Below, in pieces: positions 48,688 to 63,179 of a DNA stretch of 64,000 bases (its first letter is position 1; each line of letters opens with the position of its first letter). The position numbers and the translations under genes were made by a program. The notes under the pieces were generated by a model, which did no database searches, was not told the origin of the DNA, and worked only from the letters and a program-made list of their open reading frames with translations. The DNA is from Haemaphysalis longicornis (lineage: Eukaryota > Arthropoda > Arachnida > Ixodida > Ixodidae): assembly GCA_013339765.2 (NCBI GenBank), contig CM023453.1:28597868-28661867 (forward strand), given 5' to 3'.

Positions 48688-49882
48688 CAAGTGTAGCGCG
48701 GACGACCGTCGACTGAGAGACCGGCCGGAGCGCGGCACTCCGTTTAAGGGGTATTCACACGACGGAGCGTTTCAGCGGAGAAATCCGAGGGAGGTCGTGA
48801 CGTCACCGCAGGCGGAGTTCCGCTCGGCCAGCTCCTTCGCTCACACGGAGGATGCGACTTGCGGAGGGACATCACTCGCCTATCTCTAAAGCAGAGCTGC
48901 CGTAGCACCGCCGATTTCGCGACGGCGGCAATTTCTATTAAGCTCATACGTATTGATCTTGTCAACCGACCAAAAATTGGTCGTCGACGCGATGCAGGTG
49001 CTGCCGCGCGCAGAGAACGGCGCGCGACGTCGGTAGCAGCCGGCCGGCCCACCTACAGGCCCGCATACTGATGTTAGGCTTAACACTGCGGCGAATATTC
49101 GATCGGCGCTCTGGCAAGCGGCCTCAGGTGACGATTTTTAAAGCAACTTCCATCACATCATTACCCCATTTCTCGTATACGCAGCTTTGTTTGCGCCTTG
49201 GGGAGCAATAACAAGTTGTCGCTCGAGCTACCGGCGCCAGCCTGCGCCACTTCGCGGCCGCCGCTCGCCAAGCGCCCGTGCTGGTGGTGTACGCGGCTTC
49301 CTCAGTGGGGGCCTGTCATGTGCTGCACGCATTTTCGCGTCCGATGTATTAAGAAGCGATAAAAATAGAGTGCCTGCAACCGCTCTAGAACTTCAGTCGC
49401 GGCCAGCTGCCCGGACGAGCAGACGAAACCCGCCTCCTCCCCGCCGAGCGTCGGAGGGTTTGTAGCTCGCGAGCAGGAAGCTCCGATCCTCCTGCATCGG
49501 AGGCGGTGCGCCGGAGGAGAAACCGTGACGTAGGGGTCCCGTGTGCGCGCACTCCGAGGAGCGAAACGGCGGATTTCTCTCTCGTGTGATACCCTTTATA
49601 TGGCAGCGCGCTCAAAGGAGAGGAGAACCGCGGAGAGAGGAAGGCGCTGCACATGCGCACAGCACGCTTTGCGCCGCGCGCCAGCGCCGGCCCACCGGCG
49701 GAGTGAGAGGGCGCTGCGCCACGCGCCTCGCAGATGTTGGGCGAGAGTGTTCGCTATCGGAAAGAGGAGAGGGGGTGAGCGGAGGAGAGACGCAGCTGTG
49801 CGGACGCGGACGCCGACGACGACGGACGCAGGACAGAGCCGCCGGCAAGAGATGCTCCTCTCAGCGTCGCATCTAAAAGTTC
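48545..49882. repeat. GGATT-group repeat, copy C (split by a Harbinger-like element)
   Basis: The left part (48545-48746) starts CCCACCTCCCCTCGCGGGAA with GATGCGACGC close by, as in the 9.5-kb copy. The right part (49596-49882) matches that copy's end through GTTCGCTATCGGAAAGAG to the terminal GCGTCGCATCTA. The pentamer run itself is absent here. A (GA)n microsatellite lies in the left part (48660-48688). Confidence 0.75.
48747..49595. mobile_element. PIF/Harbinger-like non-autonomous element, nested insertion
   Basis: The 849-bp element is flanked by TTA direct repeats (48744-48746 and 49596-49598). Its ends are AGGGGTATTCACACGA on the left and, inverted, AGGGTATCACACGA on the right, with further loose symmetry inside. 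A 3-bp TTA duplication is the Harbinger hallmark. It interrupts an older repeat; the uninterrupted counterpart occurs near 9766-9772, where the flanks join through one TTA. No transposase is visible. Confidence 0.85.
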
Positions 49883-51034
49883 TCTGTGACGGTCGATTTC
49901 ACTGCCGCAATTGAGATGTGCCTACGTCGCACTGTCGAATTCGTGGATCGCCAACGCAGGTTGTGCAGGTCGAGCACAGTCGAGCGTTGTAAAATCACTC
50001 TGATATCGCATTCGGTGCGTGCGCACTCTGGTGCGCATAGAACGCGAGAAAGTTCCGAAAACGTTCACCAGTCACAAGTAGCACGTTGCGTCTGCTTGTC
50101 CGTGCTCCGACCGGCAAACAAAAGTTCGGTGAAGGACCTCTCGCTGTTCCTCTAGGAGCTGCCTGATTGTTCACCGATAAGCTACTTAGCGCTCGAACGG
50201 CGTGGCAAGGCGTGCAGCAAGGAATTACCCGCGCAACGCAGCTGGAGCCCTTTGACGCCGCCCACTTTTCAGCCCTGCCTATCGCCAGCGAAAGTGCCAA
50301 CTCGTCAGCTGGGAAACGAAGTGAGACGTTCGGCCGCCTCTCCAAAGCCTCGGTAATAAATAGGGCAATTCTGAGGGCAGGGGGAAGGGCTGCGCAGTCG
50401 GCTCCCCGGAGGACGAGAAGAAAGAAAAACGCGCCAGTAGAGGGGCTCTTCGGTGAGAGTTGTGGACTGCTGCAGAACGAAGCGGGCTGTTTCCCCGGCT
50501 GGGCGGAAAAGGGGCTATGCCGACTGAGATTACTGTCATTAGGGACGCGCCGCGTCCCCCTGGGCTCCTCCTCCTGCGAAACTGCGGACCGGCTTGTTTG
50601 TCCAATGGGTTCGCCCTACTCTTTTCTTTTTCCCCCATTTGTTTGTTTGTTTGTTCTTCCCTCCCCTGGCGGTGGTGCGTCGTCCTCAATCTGTTGCCTC
50701 GTTGCGCCGCTCCCTGTGTGCTCACGGGATTGCGCGAACCGCGCTTTCCATTAGCGCGGGGTTCCGGTCGCTTGTCGCGTTGCTTCCCGTCCGTCATATT
50801 CGCCCCGCGTCTCCTGCTGCGCTCTTTGCTCGCACGTGCGCATTAGTGTGTACAGTCGCCGCGAAATTGGGCCAGTGACGGAGAAGTGCACTGCCGGGCC
50901 CTCCCTGCAGGTCTTACTCCGAGAGCCGTCAATGCGAGGGGTACTCTTTCGGTACGGACCTGGACCTTGCCGGTGATTCAAGCTCAGTGACTGCGTGCTG
51001 GCTGGACAGCGTGCCGGTTGTTCCTGCGTAGCAG
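49883..51034. other. GC-rich intergenic stretch
   Basis: Open frames exist on both strands (up to 195 codons at 50167-50754) because of high GC and few stops. None has domain features or splice-consistent structure that I can recognise. Confidence 0.45.
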
Positions 51035-51170
51035 CGCATCACTGTAGGGCCTTGAGGGCTGCGCTACTACCGCGCGAGGTCTCGGGTTCGATTCGCGGCA
51101 GTGTGAAGCCTGTATTCCTGATTGGGGCGAAGTGGAAAAGCTTTCGTACGTGAGAGCTTTCAGCAAGGCG
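51035..51170 (+). mobile_element. tRNA-like SINE fragment, possibly Ruka-related
   Basis: It has a GGGTTCGATTCGCGGCAG B box, then TGATTGGGGCGAAGTGGAAA, which parallels the Ruka TGATGGAGGCGAAA segment. The downstream body differs (GGTGTCACGAGGACC), so it may be a sister family. Confidence 0.5.
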
Positions 51171-51230
51171 CTTAGAAGGTGTCACGAGGACCTTTCGCTA
51201 CCTGAGTCCCAGAGTTAAATCGACGCTACT

Positions 51231-51532
51231 GTTTTTAGGGAAGAAGCCGCTCAGGGGCTGGGGCTGTTGGCGTCTCCTGTCGTCGTCATCGTAATCGTCG
51301 TTCCTCCCATGTAGTCGCGGCACTAAAACACCGGGAAACTCGTTTACGCCTCGCGCTAGAGAGCTTCATGCTTCAAAGACAAGATACTTTTACAGGAAGG
51401 CTGTATACCTCTACCACCCAGCAGTTTCATATCCGCTGGCAAAAACGCCAAGGCGCCAAGAATACACTTATACACTGCATGCTTCGCCCCTCCCGAGGTT
51501 TCATGTTACTGGAGATGGCCTGGGATGTTTGA
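51231..51532. repeat. Dispersed repeat family X, copy 3
   Basis: It is collinear with the others, from GTTTTTAGGG and AGGGGCTGGGGCTGTTGG to GATGGCCTGGGATGTTTG. It follows a tRNA-like SINE fragment by about 60 bases, a similar arrangement to copy 2. Confidence 0.75.
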
Positions 51533-52329
51533 ACGCGTCAACACGTTGTCAAACGTCTCTTTCGAAAACTTCATTGCGCGGCCAAGCCGCGTAACTACCC
51601 GCCGGAAAGCGTAAATGCCGCGTTTATCGTGCAGTAGGAATCGCCCGCATGGTGGCGGAGGAAAACCGCGGTCCGAACCTGCATTTGCCTCACTAGTCAG
51701 TGCGAGAAGCTACCGCAGCTTGGTTCCGTCAGCCGGCGTTATCAGTGGCGTCTTCCAACGGGAATAGTTCAGTCTTCTTTGGGTCTAACTCAACGCAGGC
51801 ATCAAACGACCGACACCACCATTGGGGGCGAACGGTTCAAGGCGAAAAAATAATTCACACTGCGGCTTGGCACTGTAGATACGGAAGTTTTCATGCTTCC
51901 TTGCCTGCCCGTGTTACGTGCCCTGTCCGTACTTAGTGCATGCAGTGGAAATACGCTGAAACATCTGGAATAAGGGGGTCGAATCGCCAACTAGGAATAT
52001 ATTCCCAACTAATTCCTCGCACACTCTAAGCTCTGTCATAACACTTCGATCCTTCCCTCACCAGCCTGGGAAACCGGTCGCATTTCCAGAGCTTATTGGT
52101 TACTAAATGCCATGCCGGAAACCACGACCGTCTTTAATGTAAACTAATGAAGCGCTTAATTTTGAAAACCCGGGCGCTCAGTCTCACACATTAAAAGAGG
52201 AAGGTTAATAACTTTTTTTGTTCTCAAAGAAACTCACCCTCATCGTGACCGTTGTCAACAACTACGTCATCTAATGAAGATACACATGCCTCTCCGGAAT
52301 TAAACGTCATAACAATGTCTCTGGTGAAC

Positions 52330-52396
52330 ACTTTTCTAACTGCTAACACTTTTCTAGAACACTTTTCTAACACTTTTCTAGAACACTTTTCTAACA
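52330..52396. repeat. Short ACACTTTTCTA tandem repeat
   Basis: ACACTTTTCTAAC or ACACTTTTCTAGA recurs five times at 16 to 18-base steps. It is likely local slippage. Confidence 0.8.
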
Positions 52397-52610
52397 AGGT
52401 TTAACTGCAGGTCAGAAGCTGCTTCAGTTTTTACACTTGAACTTCGTTTTTGTTCTTGGTGGCAGCGTTACCGGGCTACTTGTCAGAGATTTTATATCCG
52501 CGTATCCGGAGGCCACCTTGCCAATCTTGATCCTTCAATCCTTGCAAGCTGTCAGAGCAGTCTGAAACTCCACTATTCAACACGCCGAAAGATGTGGTTC
52601 CACCTTTCCT

Positions 52611-52626
52611 AGTATATATATATATA

Positions 52627-52678
<52 letters not shown>
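52611..52678. repeat. (TA)n microsatellite
   Basis: About 33 TA units with one interruption near 52626. It could extrude as a cruciform. Confidence 0.97.
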
Positions 52679-52680
<2 letters not shown>

Positions 52681-54195
52681 TCGAAGGCACGTAATGTCGG
52701 CTTTTTCTTTTTCTTTTTTCTTTCTTCGCTCGAAAATCCTCGAGCGACTCAGCCCGCTTGAGTGCGCTTATACGGCGCTCCTGGCGCACGTAGCCAGTGC
52801 CCGGACAGGCCGCCGAAAGTGTCCCGCTTTTAGCGATTTCGCTGCTTTAGCAACTAAAGTACACTGCGAGCGAAGCAGCCCGTAGGTGCGCGCCCTGGCG
52901 GAAAGCCTGCACGCCTGGCCTGTGCTTCCTCGACCGCGAACAAATCCCATTGGGGACAAGCGCCTTTTCTGCGCCGTCGGGGCCCGGCCCAAAAATGCGC
53001 TGATTTCGGAGGCGAGCAGCGCCGCTTTCCGCTAGGCAGCGCAGCCGGGGCAGACTGTAGCCGGGACCACTTTTGCAATTCAATAAGGCTCTCGGAGCCG
53101 CGGACAAACCATTTTCGTTGTAATGCGAGCTTTCCTCGCGCGCGTTCTTTGATTTATTTAAGAAATAATGTATCTCTCCTTCTCTTTTGTTTTTCATTGT
53201 CTCTATTTCCCTCTCCCCCGTTTATGTAGTTTTCCTCGCCGGCGCTGTTGCGTCTTGGCTGTCTGTCGTGATCTCTTTACGTCGTGCATTACCAAGTCCG
53301 CACGCTCGTTGCTTTACGTGTTTGCTTGTACGCGGAGTATATAGCGCGTGCGCACTTCCCTGCCTGGTCTGAAAGACAGGAAAACTCCGTTTATTCTTAT
53401 TTTTTGCTCTTTGCCTATAATTTGCATACACCCATTTTATGTAAAACGGCGGGTTCCTCGGTTTTCCTTTTTCGGCCAATTGAATTGTGCGAGTAGTCGT
53501 AGTACCCGTTACGCACTATTCCAAAAAATCAATACTGGCCTGCGTTTTGACGGTTATTATTTTTGTTTTTGCCTCGAGGTAACGACAAGTATTATGGCCG
53601 GCGGGAAGTCGATTTTCTCTCGACAATCAAAGCTTCTTGTTCTATCTCTTGCTTCGACTCGCGTTTATTCGTTGCATTATTGTTAGCCCCTTGCGTGCAT
53701 TGCCTCAAATTGGCAGCCGAAAAATCACCTGGGGTGTTTATGAAAACTTTGTCGCCGTCTTATTGGTACATGTCGTAGCGACTGTTTCGTCCCGTACAGC
53801 TTGTTACACCACGGCGCACTTGGAATTTGTCAAAGAGCCGGAACTTTTACAGCCATGACCTCATATGTCGTGCGCGAAGATTTCGATGGAGAAAATTCCT
53901 TCGGACGGTTGGGCAAGGAGTGGGCTGTTACAATGTTCTTAGAAATGAGGTCGCACGTCGTATTGGCTCTAGCATGTTTTGTGACTTCGTGTAGCCAAAA
54001 GACAACTTTTTACTGCTGTTTCGTTGAGTCGAGGTAAACGTTGGAGCAAGCAGTGCGACCAAGCCGCCTACGGTTCATTTGTTTCTCATTTATTGATTGT
54101 TGATTAACTGCTCGCGTGGGCTCCGGTGGGTGACGTTTGTAGCTGCCCAACCTGATCGCTATCGGATGTTCCATGGAACACGCAGTACGCACAGT

Positions 54196-54428
54196 CTTTG
54201 TCAAAATTTTGTGGGCCAAGCAGGAAACGGCAGGGCTGCAAAACAATTCAATGTACAAGCTTACGTCCCGAGCTAGGCTGAAACGTTTTATGGAGGAAAG
54301 CTAGAAAAAAAAAGACCTTTCTTTCTTACTACCTTAAAATATTTTTGTCATTTTTAAAGTTAAATGCGATTCTTTGAACTCTTTGGGGTCGAGAATGCTT
54401 AGGATTGGCCCACAAAGTTTTGACAAAG
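54196..54428. mobile_element. Short element bounded by 24-bp inverted repeats
   Basis: CTTTGTCAAAA and TTTGTGGGCCAA (54196-54219) recur inverted at 54405-54428 with one mismatch. The 185-base interior is AT-rich with no frame. The size and arrangement suggest a MITE, but I find no clear target duplication. Confidence 0.5.
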
Positions 54429-54837
54429 GGTGCACCTGTCATGGCGTCCTCGCAGGTGGGCCTTCGGTGTAATCAGCTTGTTTCAGAAGTAAGCATACCA
54501 CAAATCAAACAGTTTAGTTATAACAAGAATTTTCAGTAGTACTCTTTCTCGCGTGGAATCGGTTGCTCCGGTCTTCGAGCAGGTCGTCGCCAGACGTATT
54601 TCCCGCTGACCTGGCAGCGTGCGCCGGGGCGCAGCACCAAGAAACACCAACGCCGATTGGCGTACCCGACATTTCTGTCTTTTTGATAGACAGCGAGCAT
54701 GTTTTCTAAAATAAAATACGACAGCGCATTTAACAGCAAGTTAGTGAAGAGGGCAGAAGAAGCGGCCTGTTCCAATGGACTCCTGGAATGAGGAGGCCAC
54801 CCTAAAGACTTTTTCTAGAAAACAGTAAATATGTTTA

Positions 54838-54842
<5 letters not shown>

Positions 54843-54924
<82 letters not shown>

Positions 54925-54933
54925 CGCTCGCTG
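54843..54933. repeat. (CT)n microsatellite ending in (GCTC)n
   Basis: About 39 CT units are followed by three GCTC units. The Arg-Glu frame on the other strand is an artefact. Confidence 0.97.
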
Positions 54934-55636
54934 TAACCTCCTCTTTCTTTTCCCCATTTTCCCCGTGAGGGGCGTTGTGCGCGCAAAATCAGAGGAAATT
55001 CCAGGAATGATTACTTGAGCGAATAACTCCCAGAGCCTTTGCCCCTCACGCCTCCTGAAGAGCAACTATTTTTTCGCCGTCCTGTACTTGTACTTGCCGT
55101 AAATGCTCACGTCATTTCGGATCGTACGGGAAGAGATGGATTCGCAGACATCAATGTGTTTAGTTTTTCATTGTGGCCGAACGAGCATTTCTTTATATCC
55201 TGTATTGCACGTTTTTCTTTCTAAGCATCGGTGATTTTAATTCGCACAGATTCGTCGCTTTGAGGTGTGCGCCCTCGCGGGCGGTCATTGTCTTGAACCG
55301 TCCATGGCCACGCACTTGACCTAGCCTCGCGGTCGCTCACTGCTAAAAGCGTGGTGCCTTCACGGTCACAACTCTCAGACGCCAGAGCTCTATCCTGTTT
55401 CCTGAAGTTATTATGTACTAACGCACACGACGGAGATGTTGTGCAAACGCGAATGGGCCTAAATTGCATCAGGAGTCCGTGGGTGTCCCAGAAGAATTCG
55501 ATGGAGGGCATTCGCGGGGCATATCCAGGCTCTTTCTACGTTTCTCATTTTTGTCGTTGTTAGCGCCTCTCGCTCGAAACGTGTTTAATTTATTCTTTGC
55601 CCCTTTACAAAAGGTATCCACTCGTCCTCCACTTTT

Positions 55637-55994
55637 GTAGCGTGATCTACACTGGCCGAGGTTGAGCAGTTTCGCGTGGCTCCTGGAGAGCCGTGCTGCG
55701 CATGCGCGAGGAGCAGTGACATCTCACGGCGCACAGCTGGCGCGCCGGAGCCGTCGCCGTCGCCGTCGCCAGTGGATTAGATTGAATTGGATCCGATTGA
55801 AGTGGACTTGATTGGATTTGAATTGGATTGGATTGGATTGAATTCGATTAGATTTGATTAGACTGGAAATCGTTTTAGCAGCAGTAAGCATAATAATCAG
55901 CTAATCCTAGACAACCAGGAAAGCTAAGAATAACCAGCTGAACCTTAGCTCACGCTACGTATATTCTGGCACAGCCGAGCTGAGCCACTGCTAA
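55637..55994. repeat. GTAGCGT-ended modular repeat, copy E
   Basis: This simpler relative of copy D starts GTAGCGTGATCTACACTGGC, has one GAGGAGCAGTGAC module, a degenerate GGATT run (55775-55865), then GCAGCAGTAAGCATAA and the GCCACTGCTAA end. An inner inverted repeat TTAGCTCACGCTAC (55945-55958) mirrors the start. It lies about 1.1 kb upstream of the TPST leader. Confidence 0.78.
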
Positions 55995-56286
55995 TTTTTT
56001 TGTTTATTTCGGAGTTTAGCGACCTATTGCAAGATTTTTGCGCGCGATTATGTGTAAGTGCAAAATTTTTAGCGCAGTTTGCGTCGGCTTCTTAGGTTGC
56101 TTTTTCTCCCCTTGACCTCCTCTGGCACTTCCGCTAGTAATCATGTAGTGGCAAAATGCAATTGACGTGCACGCTTGATGCTTCGCCACAACGTATGTGT
56201 AAGTGCAGTGATGCCAGCTTGCCGGTATACTAGAAGGAAGTTGACGCGTTTTAGATGTCGCGCCTTTTTTGCCTTGAAGTTTAGCT

Positions 56287-56675
56287 AATGAGATAGCATT
56301 AAAATGCCCAATTGAGCGAAAAAACCGGCGTCAGCGTTGTTTGTAGCAGCGAAACGCCTCCTAAGTCACCAGAGGCTGTGAACGCGCCCTGACACCCCTA
56401 TTCGCTGCGACGCGTCATGCGGCTGCGAACGCGGGTACGGGTCTGACGTTCTCATGCTAAGGAGCTGGAGAGGGGGACGACGAGGGTACGCGATGGTCTC
56501 ACTCGGAGGCGCAGCAGTCACCAGCGAGCCGGGGCTCTCTGCATAGAGCACCACCGTACTCACTGCCAGCTCTGCGGCCGCTTGGACTCCACGGTGGCGC
56601 CCGTAGTACCGGCACATCGGTGCGGTGCAATGGTCATCCCTAAAGTGCTGAGTTGGACATTAATGCTTTCGCATT
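56287..56675. mobile_element. ~390-bp MITE-like element with ~35-bp inverted ends
   Basis: AATGAGATAGCATTAA..CCCAATTGAGC at the left (56287-56318) matches, inverted, AATGCGAAAGCATTAATGTCC with AACTCAGC at the right (56645-56675). The interior is GC-rich (GGTGGCGCCCGTAGTACC) with no gene recognised. It lies 0.4 kb upstream of the TPST leader. Confidence 0.5.
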
Positions 56676-57099
56676 CAGAACTCATAAAAAGTTCATAGGT
56701 GCCCTCAGAGTCTTCTGCTACCTTCCTGCGAAGTAGAAAAAAACAAGGGTTTGTTCTTGTTGCCAAGGGACTGGTAAGAGCACAGGTAATGATGACAGTG
56801 ATAGATGTGTTCACGATACATTACTATCCTGGACAAAAGTGTTATGAGACAGCTTGTCAAGAGGAAGTGGCGGGTTCTACTCCGCTGTCTGTGGTTATGG
56901 ACGCGAAGATAGTCCTCATTTTGCTGCTGTTATTTGTGAGAAGCAAGTCATCATGAGGACGATGGCGATGCGTCTTGACGTGCGTACGGAAGTATGGACA
57001 AGGGCTTCTTGTAAGCCTGGCGTACCTTATGTTCTATTATACAAGTGTGCACGCCTCGAGAAAAGAGCGAGCTTTTCTCTCTCTCTCTCTCTCTTGCGC

Positions 57100-57257
57100 A
57101 GCGGGGGGACCCCGAGGCAGCGGCTGCAAGCACAGCCCCTGGTCGGCCGCCCCGCCGTTCCTGCGTGAAGTGGCCGGCATGAGGTAGCCCCGAGGAAGGC
57201 GCACCCGCCCGCCCACCCCCTCCACCTCCTCCTGCTTCCCCGCTCGCCGCCGCCGCC
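57100..57257 (+). promoter_or_regulatory. TPST leader with two-codon upstream ORF
   Basis: This GC-rich 5' untranslated sequence precedes the TPST start. It begins right after a run of CT repeats ending in TTGCGCAG (57070-57099), which looks like a splice acceptor, so a separate non-coding first exon upstream is likely. At 57179-57187 the leader holds ATG AGG TAG, a complete Met-Arg-stop upstream ORF 70 bases before the main ATG. No TATA box is evident nearby. The leader boundaries are inferred; the upstream ORF is seen directly. Confidence 0.6.
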
Positions 57258-60459
<3,202 letters not shown>

Positions 60460-63179
60460 GTGAGCATCAGTTTTCTGTAGCCTCTAGCTGTCCTTCGTAG
60501 GGTTTCTCTCTCTCCGCACAGTTTATAATATGTCAACAAGTTCCACACAGTCCGTGTTGGTGAAGAACCTTGCAAAAAATGGCCCTGAGCACTGCGATCG
60601 TGGTCAGGGTTATGCCAGCAGTCTTACATTTAGCATAACTGAAGTATGGCTGGTGCTCAGCCCTGACTTTAGACATGGCTTTGATACATTGGTCCACATT
60701 TGCAAAAGCTGTAATTGTGCGAAAAGAGAATATCGTGAACTTGGGAGAGAAAGAAAAATGGGGTTATGATTACCGCTGACAAAGTAGTGCTTGTGTAACA
60801 CACAGTCTCAGGACTTAACTGCAAGTTGTCTGCATGGAACCTCTGTCTGTAGTTTTTTGTTATTGATCTCATGGTGAAAAATTTATCCCACTATAGGATG
60901 CAGTTTGGTTTTGTGGATTGTGTAACAGTATTAAAGATGGCCATAGGTGTGCTTTCACGCCCTCCACACCTGCCTGCCTCTTCAGAGGCTGTGTGAACTA
61001 GGGCTACTACTGTCGGTTGCGTGGTGCTCTGAGCATGGCATTAAGATATTACACCTCTCTTACCATTTAAAAGTTTCGCCTGGTGTGTCACAGCAAAAGA
61101 TAAATGTCTTTTTATTGCATACGGAGCATACAGGTCTTTGAGCAGAAATTCGTCTATATATGTACTTCATGGCATCCCCATGGCAGTTAGCATCATCATC
61201 CGTGTCCATTTCACACAATAGTCAGGAGGATAAGTTACAGGTCTCCACGATTTGCAGTTCTGGGCTGTTAAGAACGGCTGGGGACTTAGTCCGATATTTT
61301 TTTATTTTTTGTCCGTGGATTTTTGTTTCAAGGGTAGTCCTTGGCGCACTGCAAACTATCAAGATCTATCAAGGACTGTTAAATTAGAGAGACCGGAAAG
61401 GGCCACAGCTTTTCCTTGTCATAATTGATGGAGAAAGAAAGACTAGGAGGAAGCGTGAAATCCATGATGTCGCTCTCTTTCAATGTCATTGCTTCTGCTT
61501 TGCTCACTTTCTGGAGCCACCGAAGTTGGCCTCAGTTGTTTTGGTTTAGGTAGAATTTGTGATGTCTGCATTCACTCATTGGGGCCAAAGGCACCACCCA
61601 TAGGAGCCGTCATTGCTTTTTCTGGTCAGTCGTTCGTCCTGATAAATTGCCCACGTGCGTGTGTCATCCCGTGTGCGGCGTTGTGGTGCAGTTGAAGTTC
61701 CAAATGTTCATCCCTTCTGCACGAGTGTAAGTGATTTATCTTTCTTATGGCTGCTCTCTCATGTTGCTGTGTTTTCTGTACACTGCTTTATTCAATCGTT
61801 CAGTGCTCTGCTGCTACCTGTCAAAGTAAGCTTGCTGTGCTGAGGAATTACTAGCATCACTCGGCCAACTGGAAGTTCTTGATTGCAGAAAACATGAATG
61901 TTTTGTTTGTTTTGGACGACTGTGGGTAGTGCTGTCAAACATGGGGGAGAGTATGCTCAGCTTTCAGAAAGCTTTACTGCCTGGTAACAGGGCAAAGCTA
62001 AACCAGTTTGCTCCGCCTACTTCTTGCATCTTGAGACGCAACACTTGCTTGGGTGGCGCAGTGCTGACACGCCTTTTTCTGACCGCTTGGCTTAGCAGGT
62101 TCACATGTGTCAACAAGTACACAAAATGTATCAGGTTGCTCACCAGAGCATGACAACTACCGATAGCTGGGTATGATTTTAGCTTTACATGGCTTTTGCA
62201 GGCATTTCACTTTTGTCACATGATGGTCCCAACTAGTTCTTTTTCCTTTGTAGTCATAGTGGATAGTGATGGATCGTCCTGTTCTTCATTTACATGAGAA
62301 GTTGAACAATAGCGGGACCTCCTTTTCTGACACAGCAAAATGTGAAATGCACTCATGATCCTCAACGATTCATCATTCAAACATGTGTAAATGCACTCAT
62401 GGACTATATATATGTCTCTATATGTTTATATATTTCTATTATATTTATATAGTCTTAGCAATTTACCGTATTTACTTGCGTAATCCTCGCACTTTTTTTC
62501 CAGAAAAATTCGGTGTGAAGTTAGGGGGTGCAATAATTATGCGGGGAAAAAAAATTTAGAGTTGTAAAGCAGCGCTTAAAAACAAACTGCACTGAAAATT
62601 TCAACCCCTTGAAAAAGTTGTTTCCGTATAGTCTGCCTAGAAAGACTGCAAGAAGATACGAACTACGACAGCTGAAATACGTGTATCCGCAAAGCAAGTA
62701 GTAGCCATCAAAAATCGTAGATTTTGGAAGCGAAATTGAGGAGAGCGCTTCCATTACGGCCAGGCTGAAATGACGTTCCAGCCGGCCTCAGCTGGCGAAG
62801 CAAGCGGTCGCATGCAGCCAACCGGCCGGGCAAACCTGTGCGCAACACTTTGCCCTCGCCGCAGCCCTAGAAGAAGTGCACCTAGCGGAGCTCAAATGGT
62901 TCTCCCAGCTGGCTGTAGGAAAAAGTGCAGGGCCGGCAGCAACTTCACTTCTGCTTTATGGCTGTTCACGCGATCTGCCGGCAGGTGGAGCGTCGCCTGC
63001 GGCAGAGCTGTTTTGAACGCTTATAACTAATTAACAACGCATTTCGCCGGGCTACCAGTCATGTCCCTGTTGGTTTGGTGGTACGTACTGTACGTTTAGA
63101 GTAAATTTGGCTGAGGTGAAGTTTGAGTGCAGTTGGCCTTTAAATAAGGCATTTCCAAGCAGGACTTACCTTTGTAGTA
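60460..63179 (+). other. TPST intron 4, visible part
   Basis: This AT-richer intronic sequence has no coding similarity to the missing TPST C-terminus on reading through it. A short TA-rich stretch lies near 62405-62455. The intron runs on past the window, carrying a pogo-like repeat from 63180. Confidence 0.7.

Larger units (their letters stand above)
51533..54195. other. Intergenic, microsatellites only
   Basis: Apart from the ACACTTTTCTA and TA repeats listed separately, no gene or element is recognised. Confidence 0.5.

Noticed and set aside
50167..50754. 195-codon frame and overlapping frames on both strands
   Set aside because: All are in high-GC DNA with overlapping antisense frames of similar length, so length alone is not evidence.
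51650..51720. tRNA-like sequence with GGTTCGGACC on the minus strand
   Set aside because: B-box-like match only. No A box at the right spacing and no SINE body.
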